NCBI GenBank assembly: GCA_043826085.1 | Contig: JBDRQW010000108.1 | Span: 1 to 13,232 of the forward strand | Direction of reading: 5' to 3' | DNA length: 13,232 bases | From: CAXBYZ01 sp043826085 | GTDB lineage: Bacteria; Patescibacteriota; Microgenomatia; UBA1400; CG1-02-47-37 | Shown: piece after piece, positions 5,711 to 12,298 of the stretch | Position numbering within the stretch: the first letter of the stretch is position 1 | How the letters are laid out: every line of letters starts with the position of its first letter | Position numbers and translations under genes: made by a program | The notes under the pieces: generated by a model | Seen by the model: only the letters and a program-made list of their open reading frames with translations | Database searches by the model: none | Told to the model about the DNA's origin: nothing

Positions 5711-5782
5711 AGGCCTAGGTCGGAATCGAACCGACGCCTAGCTGTTTTGCAGACAGCCGCGTTTCCACTTCGCCACTAGGCC
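5711..5782 (-). tRNA. tRNA-Cys (GCA)
   Basis: The minus strand folds into a 72-base cloverleaf. Acceptor arms are GGCCTAG and CTAGGCC. The D arm has a GCG/CGC stem. The anticodon arm GCTGT-CTGCAAA-ACAGC carries anticodon GCA. A five-base variable loop and the T arm GTCGG-TTCGATT-CCGAC complete it. The discriminator base is U, as expected for cysteine tRNA. CCA is not encoded (the gene continues CTT), so it must be added by the CCA-adding enzyme. All stems pair perfectly, so the gene looks functional. Confidence 0.96.
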
Positions 5783-5791
5783 ATTTACCAT

Positions 5792-5800
5792 ATTCTACCA
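5792..5800 (-). promoter_or_regulatory. Extended -10 promoter of tRNA-Cys
   Basis: TGGTAGAAT on the minus strand is an extended -10 element (TGn plus TAGAAT, 5/6 match). It ends nine bases before the first base of the tRNA. No good -35 box is visible at the right distance. Confidence 0.5.
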
Positions 5801-5806
5801 GAATTA

Positions 5807-5835
5807 TTGTAATATTTGCTTTCCTTTGATAGAAT
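5807..5835 (+). promoter_or_regulatory. Promoter of the PEGA/SH3b lipoprotein gene
   Basis: TTGTAA (5807-5812, 4/6), a 17-bp spacer and TAGAAT (5830-5835, 5/6). The -10 box ends nine bases before the ATG at 5845, again giving a leader of only a few bases. It diverges from the tRNA-Cys promoter, and the two overlap the same 60-bp gap. Confidence 0.65.
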
Positions 5836-5844
5836 CTCCTTGAG

Positions 5845-6756
5845 ATGAAACGAACACTAAATTATTTTTTCCTCATTACTTTCTCTCTTTTGTTAGCGGG
5901 TTGCTCTATTTTGCCTGGAAGTAAAAAATCAGCCCTCTCTGTTACTACTAGTCCCAAAGCTACCATTTTTTTAGATGGTGAACACTTGGGATCCACTCCT
6001 TATTATAATGAAAAACTTAAAAGTGGCCAATATGTTTTAAAAATAGTTCCCGAGTCCACAGGCCAAGCTTTAAATCCATGGGAAGGTAGAATTACTCTTA
6101 GTCCAAGTATTTTAACTGTTGTTAATAGAGAGCTTGGTTTAACTGCAGACTCTTCTTCTGGAGAAATCTTATCTTTTGAACCCTTAGCAGATAAAAATGC
6201 CACTTCTATTTCTGTAGTTACTACTCCAGACGGAGCAGTAGTTAATTTAGACGGAGAACCCAAAGGTTTTGCTCCACTCTCAATAGACAACATATCAGAG
6301 GGTGATCATGTTTTGGTTATTACCTCGCCTGGGTTCAAACAAAAAACCATTAAAGCTAAAACAGTTAAAGGTAACAAACTTATTGCCTCGGTTCAGTTAG
6401 CTCGGGATACTAGCGATATAATTGAGGAAGAAAAGGAACAAGAAGCCACCCCCTCAGCTACACCAAAGGCTTCTCCTAAAGCCACCCCCTCAGCTACACC
6501 AAAGGCCTCTCCTAAAGCTACCAGTAGCGATGACCCAGCCAGACCATATGTTGAAATTAACTCTCCAGATACCGGTTGGGTTAATGTTAGAAGTGAAGCT
6601 AGTACGACGGGAGGCGATGACACTATCTTAACCAAAGTAGATCATGGTGAAAAATTTCCATTGGTAGATACTACTGTTAATGGTTGGTATCAAATTGAAT
6701 ATGAAACCGGCAAAGAAGGCTGGATCTCTGGCAAATACGCCGAAAAATTCGAATAA
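5845..6756 (+). CDS. Lipoprotein with two PEGA domains and a C-terminal SH3b-like domain
   Basis: This 303-residue protein starts with a lipoprotein signal, MKRTLN then a hydrophobic stretch ending LLLAGC, with lipidated Cys20. PEGA-type domain 1 (about 31-100) has TTSPKATIFLDGEHLGSTP. PEGA-type domain 2 (about 121-187) has TTPDGAVVNLDGEPKGFAPL and a GDHVLVITSPGF strand. A linker (201-227) is made of two copies of ATPSATPKASPK. The last part (about 233-301) has GWVNVRSEAS, GWYQIEY and EGWISGKYAE, the pattern of bacterial SH3 domains that bind cell-wall peptides. The protein is thus predicted to be membrane-tethered and to touch the cell wall or a surface layer. Its exact function is unknown. 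It is probably transcribed alone, leaderless, and ends at a strong hairpin. Confidence 0.88.
   Translation: MKRTLNYFFLITFSLLLAGCSILPGSKKSALSVTTSPKATIFLDGEHLGSTPYYNEKLKSGQYVLKIVPESTGQALNPWEGRITLSPSILTVVNRELGLTADSSSGEILSFEPLADKNATSISVVTTPDGAVVNLDGEPKGFAPLSIDNISEGDHVLVITSPGFKQKTIKAKTVKGNKLIASVQLARDTSDIIEEEKEQEATPSATPKASPKATPSATPKASPKATSSDDPARPYVEINSPDTGWVNVRSEASTTGGDDTILTKVDHGEKFPLVDTTVNGWYQIEYETGKEGWISGKYAEKFE
6445..6516 (+). repeat. 36-bp tandem repeat in the lipoprotein linker
   Basis: Bases 6445-6480 and 6481-6516 are direct 36-bp copies with one silent difference (GCT TCT versus GCC TCT). Each encodes ATPSATPKASPK. The near-identity suggests a recent duplication of a Thr/Pro/Lys-rich spacer, a place where length can change between strains. 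Confidence 0.95.
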
Positions 6757-6786
6757 ATTCGAGGTTCGTAACCTCGAATATTTGAT
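6755..6786. terminator. Hairpin terminator between convergent genes (dispersed hairpin repeat, copy 2)
   Basis: ATTCGAGGTT (6757-6766), loop CGT, AACCTCGAAT (6770-6779): a perfect 10-bp stem starting right at the lipoprotein stop and followed by ATATTTGATATTTT. It lies between the lipoprotein stop (6756) and the UbiA-like stop (6791), so it can serve both strands. It is 25/29 identical to 3025-3053. Confidence 0.7.
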
Positions 6787-6790
6787 ATTT

Positions 6791-7717
6791 TCACCCCAAC
6801 CCGTACAAAATCCCCACCACCATTAAACCCCACAAACCCACTGTTATTAACATTGGTCTATCAGAAGTTAAAACCCTTGCCGGCGATTCCCCCTCATTTT
6901 GCTCATAGATTAAATGTAAGTATCTCATCACTCCATAAATCACTAAGGGCACTGTTGCCATTAACCATTTTTCAGATCTAAAAGTTAAGGGTAAATCCGC
7001 TAGCAAAGTTAATGCTTTTCCGGAAAATGAAAAAGCCGGGAACATAAAAGCAAACAAAGCATAAGTTAACCAAGTAGTGTTAGCAAACATCGAAGTATAA
7101 ATATCCAAAAGTTTTTCCGGATATTTTCCCAACACCTTTCTGCTTCCAGTTTTTCCTTGAAGTAAAGTCAACTCACTTCTTCTCTTTCCGATAGCCAAAA
7201 ATAGCGAAAAAGAAACAATACAAAGCAACAACCACACATTAATGTGAGCTCCAATAATTATGGCTCCGGCATACACTCGTAAAATAAAACCAAGTGAGAT
7301 AATCATTACGTCAAAAATCGGCTCATTTTTCAAAAAATTAGTGTAAATAACTTGCAAAATCAAGTAAAAAAACATTGCTAAAAACAAGAAAAATGACAAC
7401 GACCATCCAAGGGCAAAGCTCACAACAAATCCGCTTAAACTTGCAAATAAAGCCACTCCAATCGGTAACTCACCGGAAGCAATTGGCCGCTTTTTTTTAA
7501 AAGGATGTTTTCTATCAGATTCAAGATCAACAATGTCGTTTAGAATATAAACACTTGAAGTTAATATCGAAAAAAACACCACCGCCAAACTAACCGTAAA
7601 AAATTTATCAAAATGAAATAACCAGCCGGAAAAAACCAAACCTGTGTACAAGCTAAAATTCTTTAGGACTTGTCTGGGCCTGGCTTCTTTAAAGAGTAGG
7701 AATAACTGTTTAGCCAT
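6791..7717 (-). CDS. UbiA-family prenyltransferase, decaprenyl-phosphate phosphoribosyltransferase-like
   Basis: This 308-residue integral membrane protein is rich in hydrophobic helices. The first aspartate-rich motif is NDIVDLESD (60-68), with Asp61, Asp64 and Asp68, followed by KHPFKKKRPIASG (70-82). RPRQVLKN (13-20), FDVMIISLGFILRVYAGA (135-152) and AIGKRRSEL (175-183) also match. This set is the pattern of the UbiA branch that includes mycobacterial DPPR synthase (Rv3806c). That enzyme joins phosphoribose to polyprenyl phosphate as the first step to polyprenyl-phospho-arabinose. The neighbours (WecA-like and GT-C enzymes) fit polyprenyl-phosphate sugar chemistry better than quinone synthesis. 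The start overlaps the upstream gene by 55 bp. The conserved RPRQ segment lies 12 residues in, which supports this start. The subfamily call is less sure than UbiA membership. Confidence 0.85.
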   Translation of the reverse strand: MAKQLFLLFKEARPRQVLKNFSLYTGLVFSGWLFHFDKFFTVSLAVVFFSILTSSVYILNDIVDLESDRKHPFKKKRPIASGELPIGVALFASLSGFVVSFALGWSLSFFLFLAMFFYLILQVIYTNFLKNEPIFDVMIISLGFILRVYAGAIIIGAHINVWLLLCIVSFSLFLAIGKRRSELTLLQGKTGSRKVLGKYPEKLLDIYTSMFANTTWLTYALFAFMFPAFSFSGKALTLLADLPLTFRSEKWLMATVPLVIYGVMRYLHLIYEQNEGESPARVLTSDRPMLITVGLWGLMVVGILYGLG

Positions 7718-8757
7718 AAAAGTAAAGCTCCAACTAAAATTGCTAATAATACGATTGTATACATTTTCTGTTTAGCATTCAAATTTAAAGCCAAAAATCC
7801 CAAAAATCCGGATACCAGCCAATAAAAAATGGCTATTCGCCTTTTGCCCCAGCCAAAGTCCATTAACTTATGATGTAAATGTCCTCTATCCCCCCAGAAA
7901 GGGGATTTTCCCTGTAAAATTCTCCTAAAAATACTATACAAAGCATCCATCATTGGAATTCCTAACACCAAGATAGCCGTAGCCACTTTAGCTCCGGACA
8001 AAATTGACAACACTGCCAAAAAATATCCGGCCAATGTCCCACCCCCATATCCCGGCATAATTTTTTGAGGATAAAAATTAAATAACAATAACCCAAGGTA
8101 GCTAGCCGCTACAATAAAAGCCAAAATAATCACCGGCCACTGGGTTACATCATCAACAAATCTCAAGCTAAGTAACCCAATCACGCTTGAAGCCACCACT
8201 ACAATTCCCGGTAACTGTCCATCAAGACCTTTAGACCAATTAACAAAATTCATCGTAGAAACAATCCAGAACAAAGCCATCAAATCTGCCAAAATCCAAA
8301 TAGTTCGAAGCTTGCCAAAGATAAAGATAGGAATTTGAGGCCGGCTTAAATTAATTACCGCTCCACTTATAAATGGATTACTGATATAAGGAACTCCAAT
8401 TCCCACTCCCACGACCAGTGTTGCCGCCAAAAATCCAAGCCCCAACCTAAAGTATGGGTTTAAATTTTTTACATCATCCCAAACTCCAATTATTGCTATT
8501 AAAAATGCTCCCATCAAAATCCCCACCAAGTGTTTGTCAATTGGTAAAAATATTAAACTGCTAATTAATATCACCAAAAAAATAGCCACCCCGCCACCCC
8601 GAGGCACGGGATATTTATGGACCACTTTTGGGTGATTCTGCTTTTTAGGATCATCCATCCATCCAAGTTTTTTATAAATAAAAATTATTACTGGAATAAT
8701 TGCCACTGACAGAAAAAATCCAAAACCAAACACTTTAATTAATTGAAGTAACTCCAT
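7663..8757 (-). CDS. WecA/TagO-like polyprenyl-phosphate sugar-1-phosphate transferase
   Basis: This 364-residue protein has about ten membrane helices and the motifs of the MraY/WecA family. DDPKKQNHPKVVHKYPVPRG (35-54) is the N-terminal loop. IGVWDD (90-95) carries the metal-binding Asp pair. NFVNWSKGLDG (170-180) matches the NxxNxxDGxDG motif, with Lys replacing the first Asp. PGYGGGTLAGYFLAV (235-249) follows. GDRGHLHHKL (289-298) carries the HxHH signature that favours WecA/TagO over MraY. Such enzymes load the first sugar-1-phosphate onto polyprenyl phosphate to begin an envelope glycan. The ATG directly follows the stop of the upstream small gene. The last 18 codons overlap the UbiA-like gene. 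The sugar donor cannot be read from sequence. Confidence 0.9.
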   Translation of the reverse strand: MELLQLIKVFGFGFFLSVAIIPVIIFIYKKLGWMDDPKKQNHPKVVHKYPVPRGGGVAIFLVILISSLIFLPIDKHLVGILMGAFLIAIIGVWDDVKNLNPYFRLGLGFLAATLVVGVGIGVPYISNPFISGAVINLSRPQIPIFIFGKLRTIWILADLMALFWIVSTMNFVNWSKGLDGQLPGIVVVASSVIGLLSLRFVDDVTQWPVIILAFIVAASYLGLLLFNFYPQKIMPGYGGGTLAGYFLAVLSILSGAKVATAILVLGIPMMDALYSIFRRILQGKSPFWGDRGHLHHKLMDFGWGKRRIAIFYWLVSGFLGFLALNLNAKQKMYTIVLLAILVGALLLWLNSYSYSLKKPGPDKS

Positions 8758-9168
8758 TTATACCACCAAGCCTATTACTTTTACTAACGATATTAAATTC
8801 ATTAAAGACACTAAACTTCCAATCCAAGTCAATAATTGAGCTAACAACTTATCTTCATCCAAAACCTGTATCGCCCATCTTACACAAATGATTTGAATCA
8901 TTAAACTAAAAACCGGTAACATCAACAAACCCCAAACAGAAATTAACTGACTTTCTCCATATGGTTTACTAAACAACAAAGGTACCTCCGGAGGTAATCT
9001 TAGCCAATGCCAGGCTAATATTACTACACTCAACCCCAAAACTATAAAGCCAAGTCTCATTCCCGTTCTCGAAACAGAATCAAGCACTAAGCTATCAATT
9101 TGAGTTTTTATCGATCCAAAACTAAGCTTTTTTTTGGGAAAGATTTTAATTTGTTGGACTTTTTTCAT
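8758..9168 (-). CDS. Small membrane protein of unknown function
   Basis: This 136-residue protein has a basic N-terminus (MKKVQQIKIFPKKK) and three likely membrane helices (about 38-56, 76-98 and 109-134). The segment between the first two reads LPPEVPLLFSKPYGESQL (58-75). This is reminiscent of the short extracytoplasmic loop after the first helix in DUF1648-type proteins (LPxxxPxHF plus a glycine), but the match is weak and no function follows from it. The gene starts with a 4-bp ATGA overlap with the GT-C gene. Its stop directly abuts the ATG of the WecA-like gene, so it is surely in the same operon and translationally coupled. It might be an accessory or scaffold protein of the glycan module; this is inference. 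Confidence 0.8.
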   Translation of the reverse strand: MKKVQQIKIFPKKKLSFGSIKTQIDSLVLDSVSRTGMRLGFIVLGLSVVILAWHWLRLPPEVPLLFSKPYGESQLISVWGLLMLPVFSLMIQIICVRWAIQVLDEDKLLAQLLTWIGSLVSLMNLISLVKVIGLVV

Positions 9169-10700
9169 TTTATACTTCTATATATTAAAGCTTGGTCAAT
9201 CTTCTCTGTTAACACATAATCAGTCGCTAATCTCGTTTTCAATTGAGGAAACGGTCTTTTTTCATACTTCATGAGCACTACTACCTTTGGTTTATATTTA
9301 TCAAAAGCCAATATAGTTTCATCAAATCCATTAAAATCAACCACATGGTAGGCCACAGTGTAGCGACCAATAGGTAGTCTGTTTGACAAAGGATATATAC
9401 CAGGCTCATCACCCCAAATAAACAATCGATCAGATTCCAATGTAGTTTTTGTAATTAATTGAGCCACCTTGTAAGTTTGTGTCACTCTAAAATCAAAATA
9501 ATTTCTATATTCGTCAATGTTTTTCTTTCCCAATCTATAATCAATGTAGTTTTTGTAGTAAGGAATAATAGGGTAGTGCCAAAATTTAATTTGATGGTAG
9601 TAAAACCCCGCCACCGCTACCAATCCCAAAACAACCAATTTTATTATTTTTCTTTTACCAAATAAAAAGTAACTTATTAAAATAGCCAATGGAACAATCG
9701 GTTGAATCAAATAATGAGGGTAAGGTCTTTCAGAGAGTAAAGCTCCAAACAAACCAAATAAAAACAAAACTACCATTAAGTTTACCCCGGAAGATAGTTT
9801 AAATTTTTTAGAGATTCCCCAAAAACCCAGTACTGCAGTAAAAAGTAATCCTGCTCTTATTATTATTCCACTAGAAGTGGCAAACCCACTACTTGAATGT
9901 TCGCCTGTACTCCACGAAGCTAAATAGCCAATATTCTGCATCAAAGCTGATCGCAAATATCTCTCTCCGGCTCCAACCCATGTATAATAAGCCATACTAA
10001 TCAACACTGGCAACAAAAATCCCACTAACATCAACCACAATCGTTTATTTTTAAATATCCTTAGTAATTCTCGGCCAAAGGCCGATCGTCCTTTGGACGA
10101 AAACCACCACAACCATATCATCACTGCCATAAAATCAAACAATGCCGGTACTTTTAGCAAAAATCCTATCGAAAATAACAATCCTACTCCCAACCATCTA
10201 AGTATTTTCTTTTCTTTTTTCTTTCTCCTTGTCCCGAGCGAAGTCGAGGGGTTTACTTCTCTGTAAGCTATCAAAACTCCCCCCACCACAGGCAACACTA
10301 TAAAAATTTCCGCATTAGCAATATTTCCTTCTGTTAAAGTTGTTAATACTATCATTAGCAGGGTGGATAAATACCAAGCTTTAGGAATTTTTGGAAAAAG
10401 TGCTTGCATTAACTTGAAAAACAAAACCACTGTTATTGAAAAACAAACCATTAACATTAATCTAAAGTAAAATACATTTCCGGCAATAGCAGCCAAGAAA
10501 TACAATAAAGGAGGTTTATTATCATGAATATCCCTATAAAACACCAAACCTTTTTTTAACCCTTGACCTAAAGCTAGATAGATTCCTTCGTCTCCATACC
10601 AGTAAGGTTCAAACAAAGAAGGAATTCGAAGTACCACCACTAAAACAAGTATTAATATTAAGCCCTCATTTTTAGAAATCCATTTCCCAATCTTTTTCAT
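9165..10700 (-). CDS. GT-C glycosyltransferase (PMT/ArnT, GT39-like)
   Basis: This 511-residue membrane protein has about ten helices and the GT-C signature. The first extracytoplasmic loop YWYGDEGIYLALGQGL (33-48) has the acidic pair Asp37-Glu38. DIHDNKPPLLYF (57-68), typical of PMT_2/ArnT-like enzymes, follows. SERPYPHYLIQPIVPLAI (323-340) is the later conserved membrane region, and the C-terminal domain (about 380-511) is probably outside. Such enzymes take a sugar from a polyprenyl-phosphate carrier and add it to a glycan, lipid or protein. Two DNA repeats are inserted in cytoplasmic or interhelical parts: PSTSLGT (151-157) and SSKGRSAFGR (201-210). Both keep the frame. The gene overlaps the next by 4 bp and starts 8 bp after the GT2 gene. 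Acceptor and donor sugar are unknown. Confidence 0.88.
   Translation of the reverse strand: MKKIGKWISKNEGLILILVLVVVLRIPSLFEPYWYGDEGIYLALGQGLKKGLVFYRDIHDNKPPLLYFLAAIAGNVFYFRLMLMVCFSITVVLFFKLMQALFPKIPKAWYLSTLLMIVLTTLTEGNIANAEIFIVLPVVGGVLIAYREVNPSTSLGTRRKKKEKKILRWLGVGLLFSIGFLLKVPALFDFMAVMIWLWWFSSKGRSAFGRELLRIFKNKRLWLMLVGFLLPVLISMAYYTWVGAGERYLRSALMQNIGYLASWSTGEHSSSGFATSSGIIIRAGLLFTAVLGFWGISKKFKLSSGVNLMVVLFLFGLFGALLSERPYPHYLIQPIVPLAILISYFLFGKRKIIKLVVLGLVAVAGFYYHQIKFWHYPIIPYYKNYIDYRLGKKNIDEYRNYFDFRVTQTYKVAQLITKTTLESDRLFIWGDEPGIYPLSNRLPIGRYTVAYHVVDFNGFDETILAFDKYKPKVVVLMKYEKRPFPQLKTRLATDYVLTEKIDQALIYRSIK
10071..10100. repeat. Two tandem 15-bp mini-hairpins inside the GT-C gene
   Basis: TCGGCC-AAA-GGCCGA (10071-10085) and TCGTCC-TTT-GGACGA (10086-10100) are perfect 6-bp stems with 3-base loops, back to back. 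Together they are exactly ten codons, in phase, and encode SSKGR and SAFGR. The common form is TCG-N-CC-NNN-GG-N-CGA. Confidence 0.85.
10229..10252. repeat. Palindromic repeat motif inside the GT-C gene (PSTSLGT-coding)
   Basis: CCCGA (10233-10237) pairs imperfectly with TCGAGG (10244-10249, one bulge) around GCGAAG. On the coding strand it yields PSTSLGT in an otherwise basic linker (REVN before, RRKKK after). From memory this motif occurs repeatedly in CPR genomes. Within this window it is single copy, so the repeat status needs a genome search. Confidence 0.5.
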
Positions 10701-10708
10701 TAATTTAA

Positions 10709-12196
10709 TTATACCTTTTCTGTCACCCGATATTCCATATATCTTCCCAACATTAGTCTTGTATGGGCGTCCAACCCGGGCAAAGCCGTGAAGAAAAAAC
10801 CCACCACCGGCAGCAACACAAACTCAAAGGGGCTAATAGCTCTTCTCCACCATTTTGTACCCTCGGGAGCTTTTGGTTTTTGTTGCCAATCAATAAAAAT
10901 AATCGCTAGCAAGGCCACCAAAGTCAAAGTCAAAATTCCAGATGAAACCTGTGGCAAAGTTTTACCAATAATAGTTCGATTAAAATTCTTATTAAGTAGT
11001 GGTGGCAGATTTGCTCCCAGAGTAATGGCAAACCAACTTACCGGCCACAAAATATGATCCTTGACTACATAAAATGATCGAATTGATTTTTCCCAAAACG
11101 GCATATTTGGTACCGTTAACCACTTATAAATAATATAAGAGTCATCACTCACCCCCCAAGCCCAACGTTTAATCTGCTCATATTGATTTTTCATGGTTGG
11201 CCAAAAACCCTTGGCTTCAGCCGCATCACAAAATGATGGTAAAAAAATTGGTTCCACCTCTACTCTGCCGGAAGTGGCATAAAACGCCTTAAAAAACATT
11301 CGATAATCTTCCGGAATCACGTCCGTATCCCAATACCCGATTTTATCCACCAGTTTTAAACTAATAGAATAAGTAGAAAAATTCATCAATCTGTCTTTTC
11401 TCATTAAAATACCCGTAGCCACTACACTGGACATTCTATTAAAAGTTCTGGTTAAAGCCGGCAACTTCCATATATTATTGTAAAAATGTATGGCTGATTG
11501 CCAAATTCTTTCATATCTTCTAGGGTCATCCAAAAATTTAAAACTTAAATAAGAGTAATACTGGCGGTGTAAAACCGCATCAGCATCGTTTGAGGTAATC
11601 GTGCAGTAATCAATATTTTTTTTCTGTTTATCTATTAAAAGTTTTTTTGCAATCTTTGCAGCCCAAGCCGTATTTGAGGATTTGCCTTTTACCTCTCCCT
11701 CAAGGTCCGGGTGAAAAGTAGATATTAAGTTTCCAAAAATATCCTTAAACTCTTTTAATAATTTTTTAGATTTATCCCTTGCTTTTTCACCTTCCCTTTT
11801 TTCAAAACCAAGTACAATTGTTAAATTTTTCCTTGGAAAAGTTTGTTTTGATAATCCACTCAAAGTTCTTCTTAAGGTATGTAAAGGTTCCATGTAGGTG
11901 GGGATAATCACAATATGGTGCACTCTTTCCCAATCCAAAAACGACTTTGTTTCTCCAAGCCAATCAAACTGTTGAGCCGCTTTTAATCTAAAATTAGACA
12001 CTAGCGATAAAACTGCCGCTAAAATTGATCGATATAACCAATAGATATCAAAAGCAATAATATAGTAAGCCACAGCCGTTGGAGCCAAAAAAGCTCCCCA
12101 GATGGGAAAGATTATTAGAGACCAGGAAATAAATCCCGGCATAATCTCCAAGAATCTCATCACTTTCTTTTCATTTTTAATTATCCACTTTCTCAT
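10709..12196 (-). CDS. Family 2 glycosyltransferase, processive membrane type
   Basis: This 495-residue protein begins with two membrane helices (about 22-66). A cytoplasmic GT-A domain follows (about 92-350), and more helices complete it (about 372-475). The GT2 signature is present. VIIPTYMEPLHTLRRTL (96-112) is the nucleotide-binding strand. SNDADAV (202-208) holds the DxD metal motif (Asp204, Asp206). IPEDYRMFFK (294-303) carries the likely catalytic Glu-Asp pair. QIKRWAWG (341-348) is the QxxRW motif of cellulose, chitin and hyaluronan synthases. Together they indicate an enzyme that builds and perhaps exports a polysaccharide from a nucleotide sugar. The product is unknown. The ATG at 12196 lacks a clear ribosome binding site; a three-way-junction repeat lies 25 bp upstream. 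Confidence 0.88.
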   Translation of the reverse strand: MRKWIIKNEKKVMRFLEIMPGFISWSLIIFPIWGAFLAPTAVAYYIIAFDIYWLYRSILAAVLSLVSNFRLKAAQQFDWLGETKSFLDWERVHHIVIIPTYMEPLHTLRRTLSGLSKQTFPRKNLTIVLGFEKREGEKARDKSKKLLKEFKDIFGNLISTFHPDLEGEVKGKSSNTAWAAKIAKKLLIDKQKKNIDYCTITSNDADAVLHRQYYSYLSFKFLDDPRRYERIWQSAIHFYNNIWKLPALTRTFNRMSSVVATGILMRKDRLMNFSTYSISLKLVDKIGYWDTDVIPEDYRMFFKAFYATSGRVEVEPIFLPSFCDAAEAKGFWPTMKNQYEQIKRWAWGVSDDSYIIYKWLTVPNMPFWEKSIRSFYVVKDHILWPVSWFAITLGANLPPLLNKNFNRTIIGKTLPQVSSGILTLTLVALLAIIFIDWQQKPKAPEGTKWWRRAISPFEFVLLPVVGFFFTALPGLDAHTRLMLGRYMEYRVTEKV

Positions 12197-12221
12197 ATTG
12201 GGAAGTCGTTGCTAAGATTTA

Positions 12222-12291
12222 AAGGTGACTCCTTGACAGGAGATCTGGCTGAAAGCCAAATCGGGACAGCGAAGCTGGAAGGAGTCACCTT
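12222..12291. repeat. Three-way-junction palindromic element between tatD and the GT2 gene
   Basis: AAGGTGACTCCTT (12222-12234) pairs perfectly with AAGGAGTCACCTT (12279-12291), a 13-bp basal stem. Inside are two further hairpins: TGGCT-GAA-AGCCA (12246-12258) and CAGC-GAA-GCTG (12267-12277). Both have GAA loops. Because it is palindromic it folds on either strand. It ends seven bases before the tatD stop codon. No strong T-tract follows on the minus strand, so it is not a standard terminator. Confidence 0.8.
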
Positions 12292-12298
12292 AATGTAT

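Noticed and set aside
6003..6635. Antisense and alternate-frame open frames within the lipoprotein gene
   Set aside because: They mirror the repetitive linker and PEGA domains in other frames and have no recognisable features.
9459..11057. Plus-strand open frames at 9459-9665 and 10788-11057
   Set aside because: Both are antisense to well-supported glycosyltransferase genes and have no domain, signal or coding pattern of their own.
12222..12291. T-box, riboswitch or hammerhead ribozyme reading of the three-way junction
   Set aside because: No T-box sequence, no CUGANGA plus GAAA hammerhead core, and no known riboswitch motif could be found; only the stem pattern is supported.
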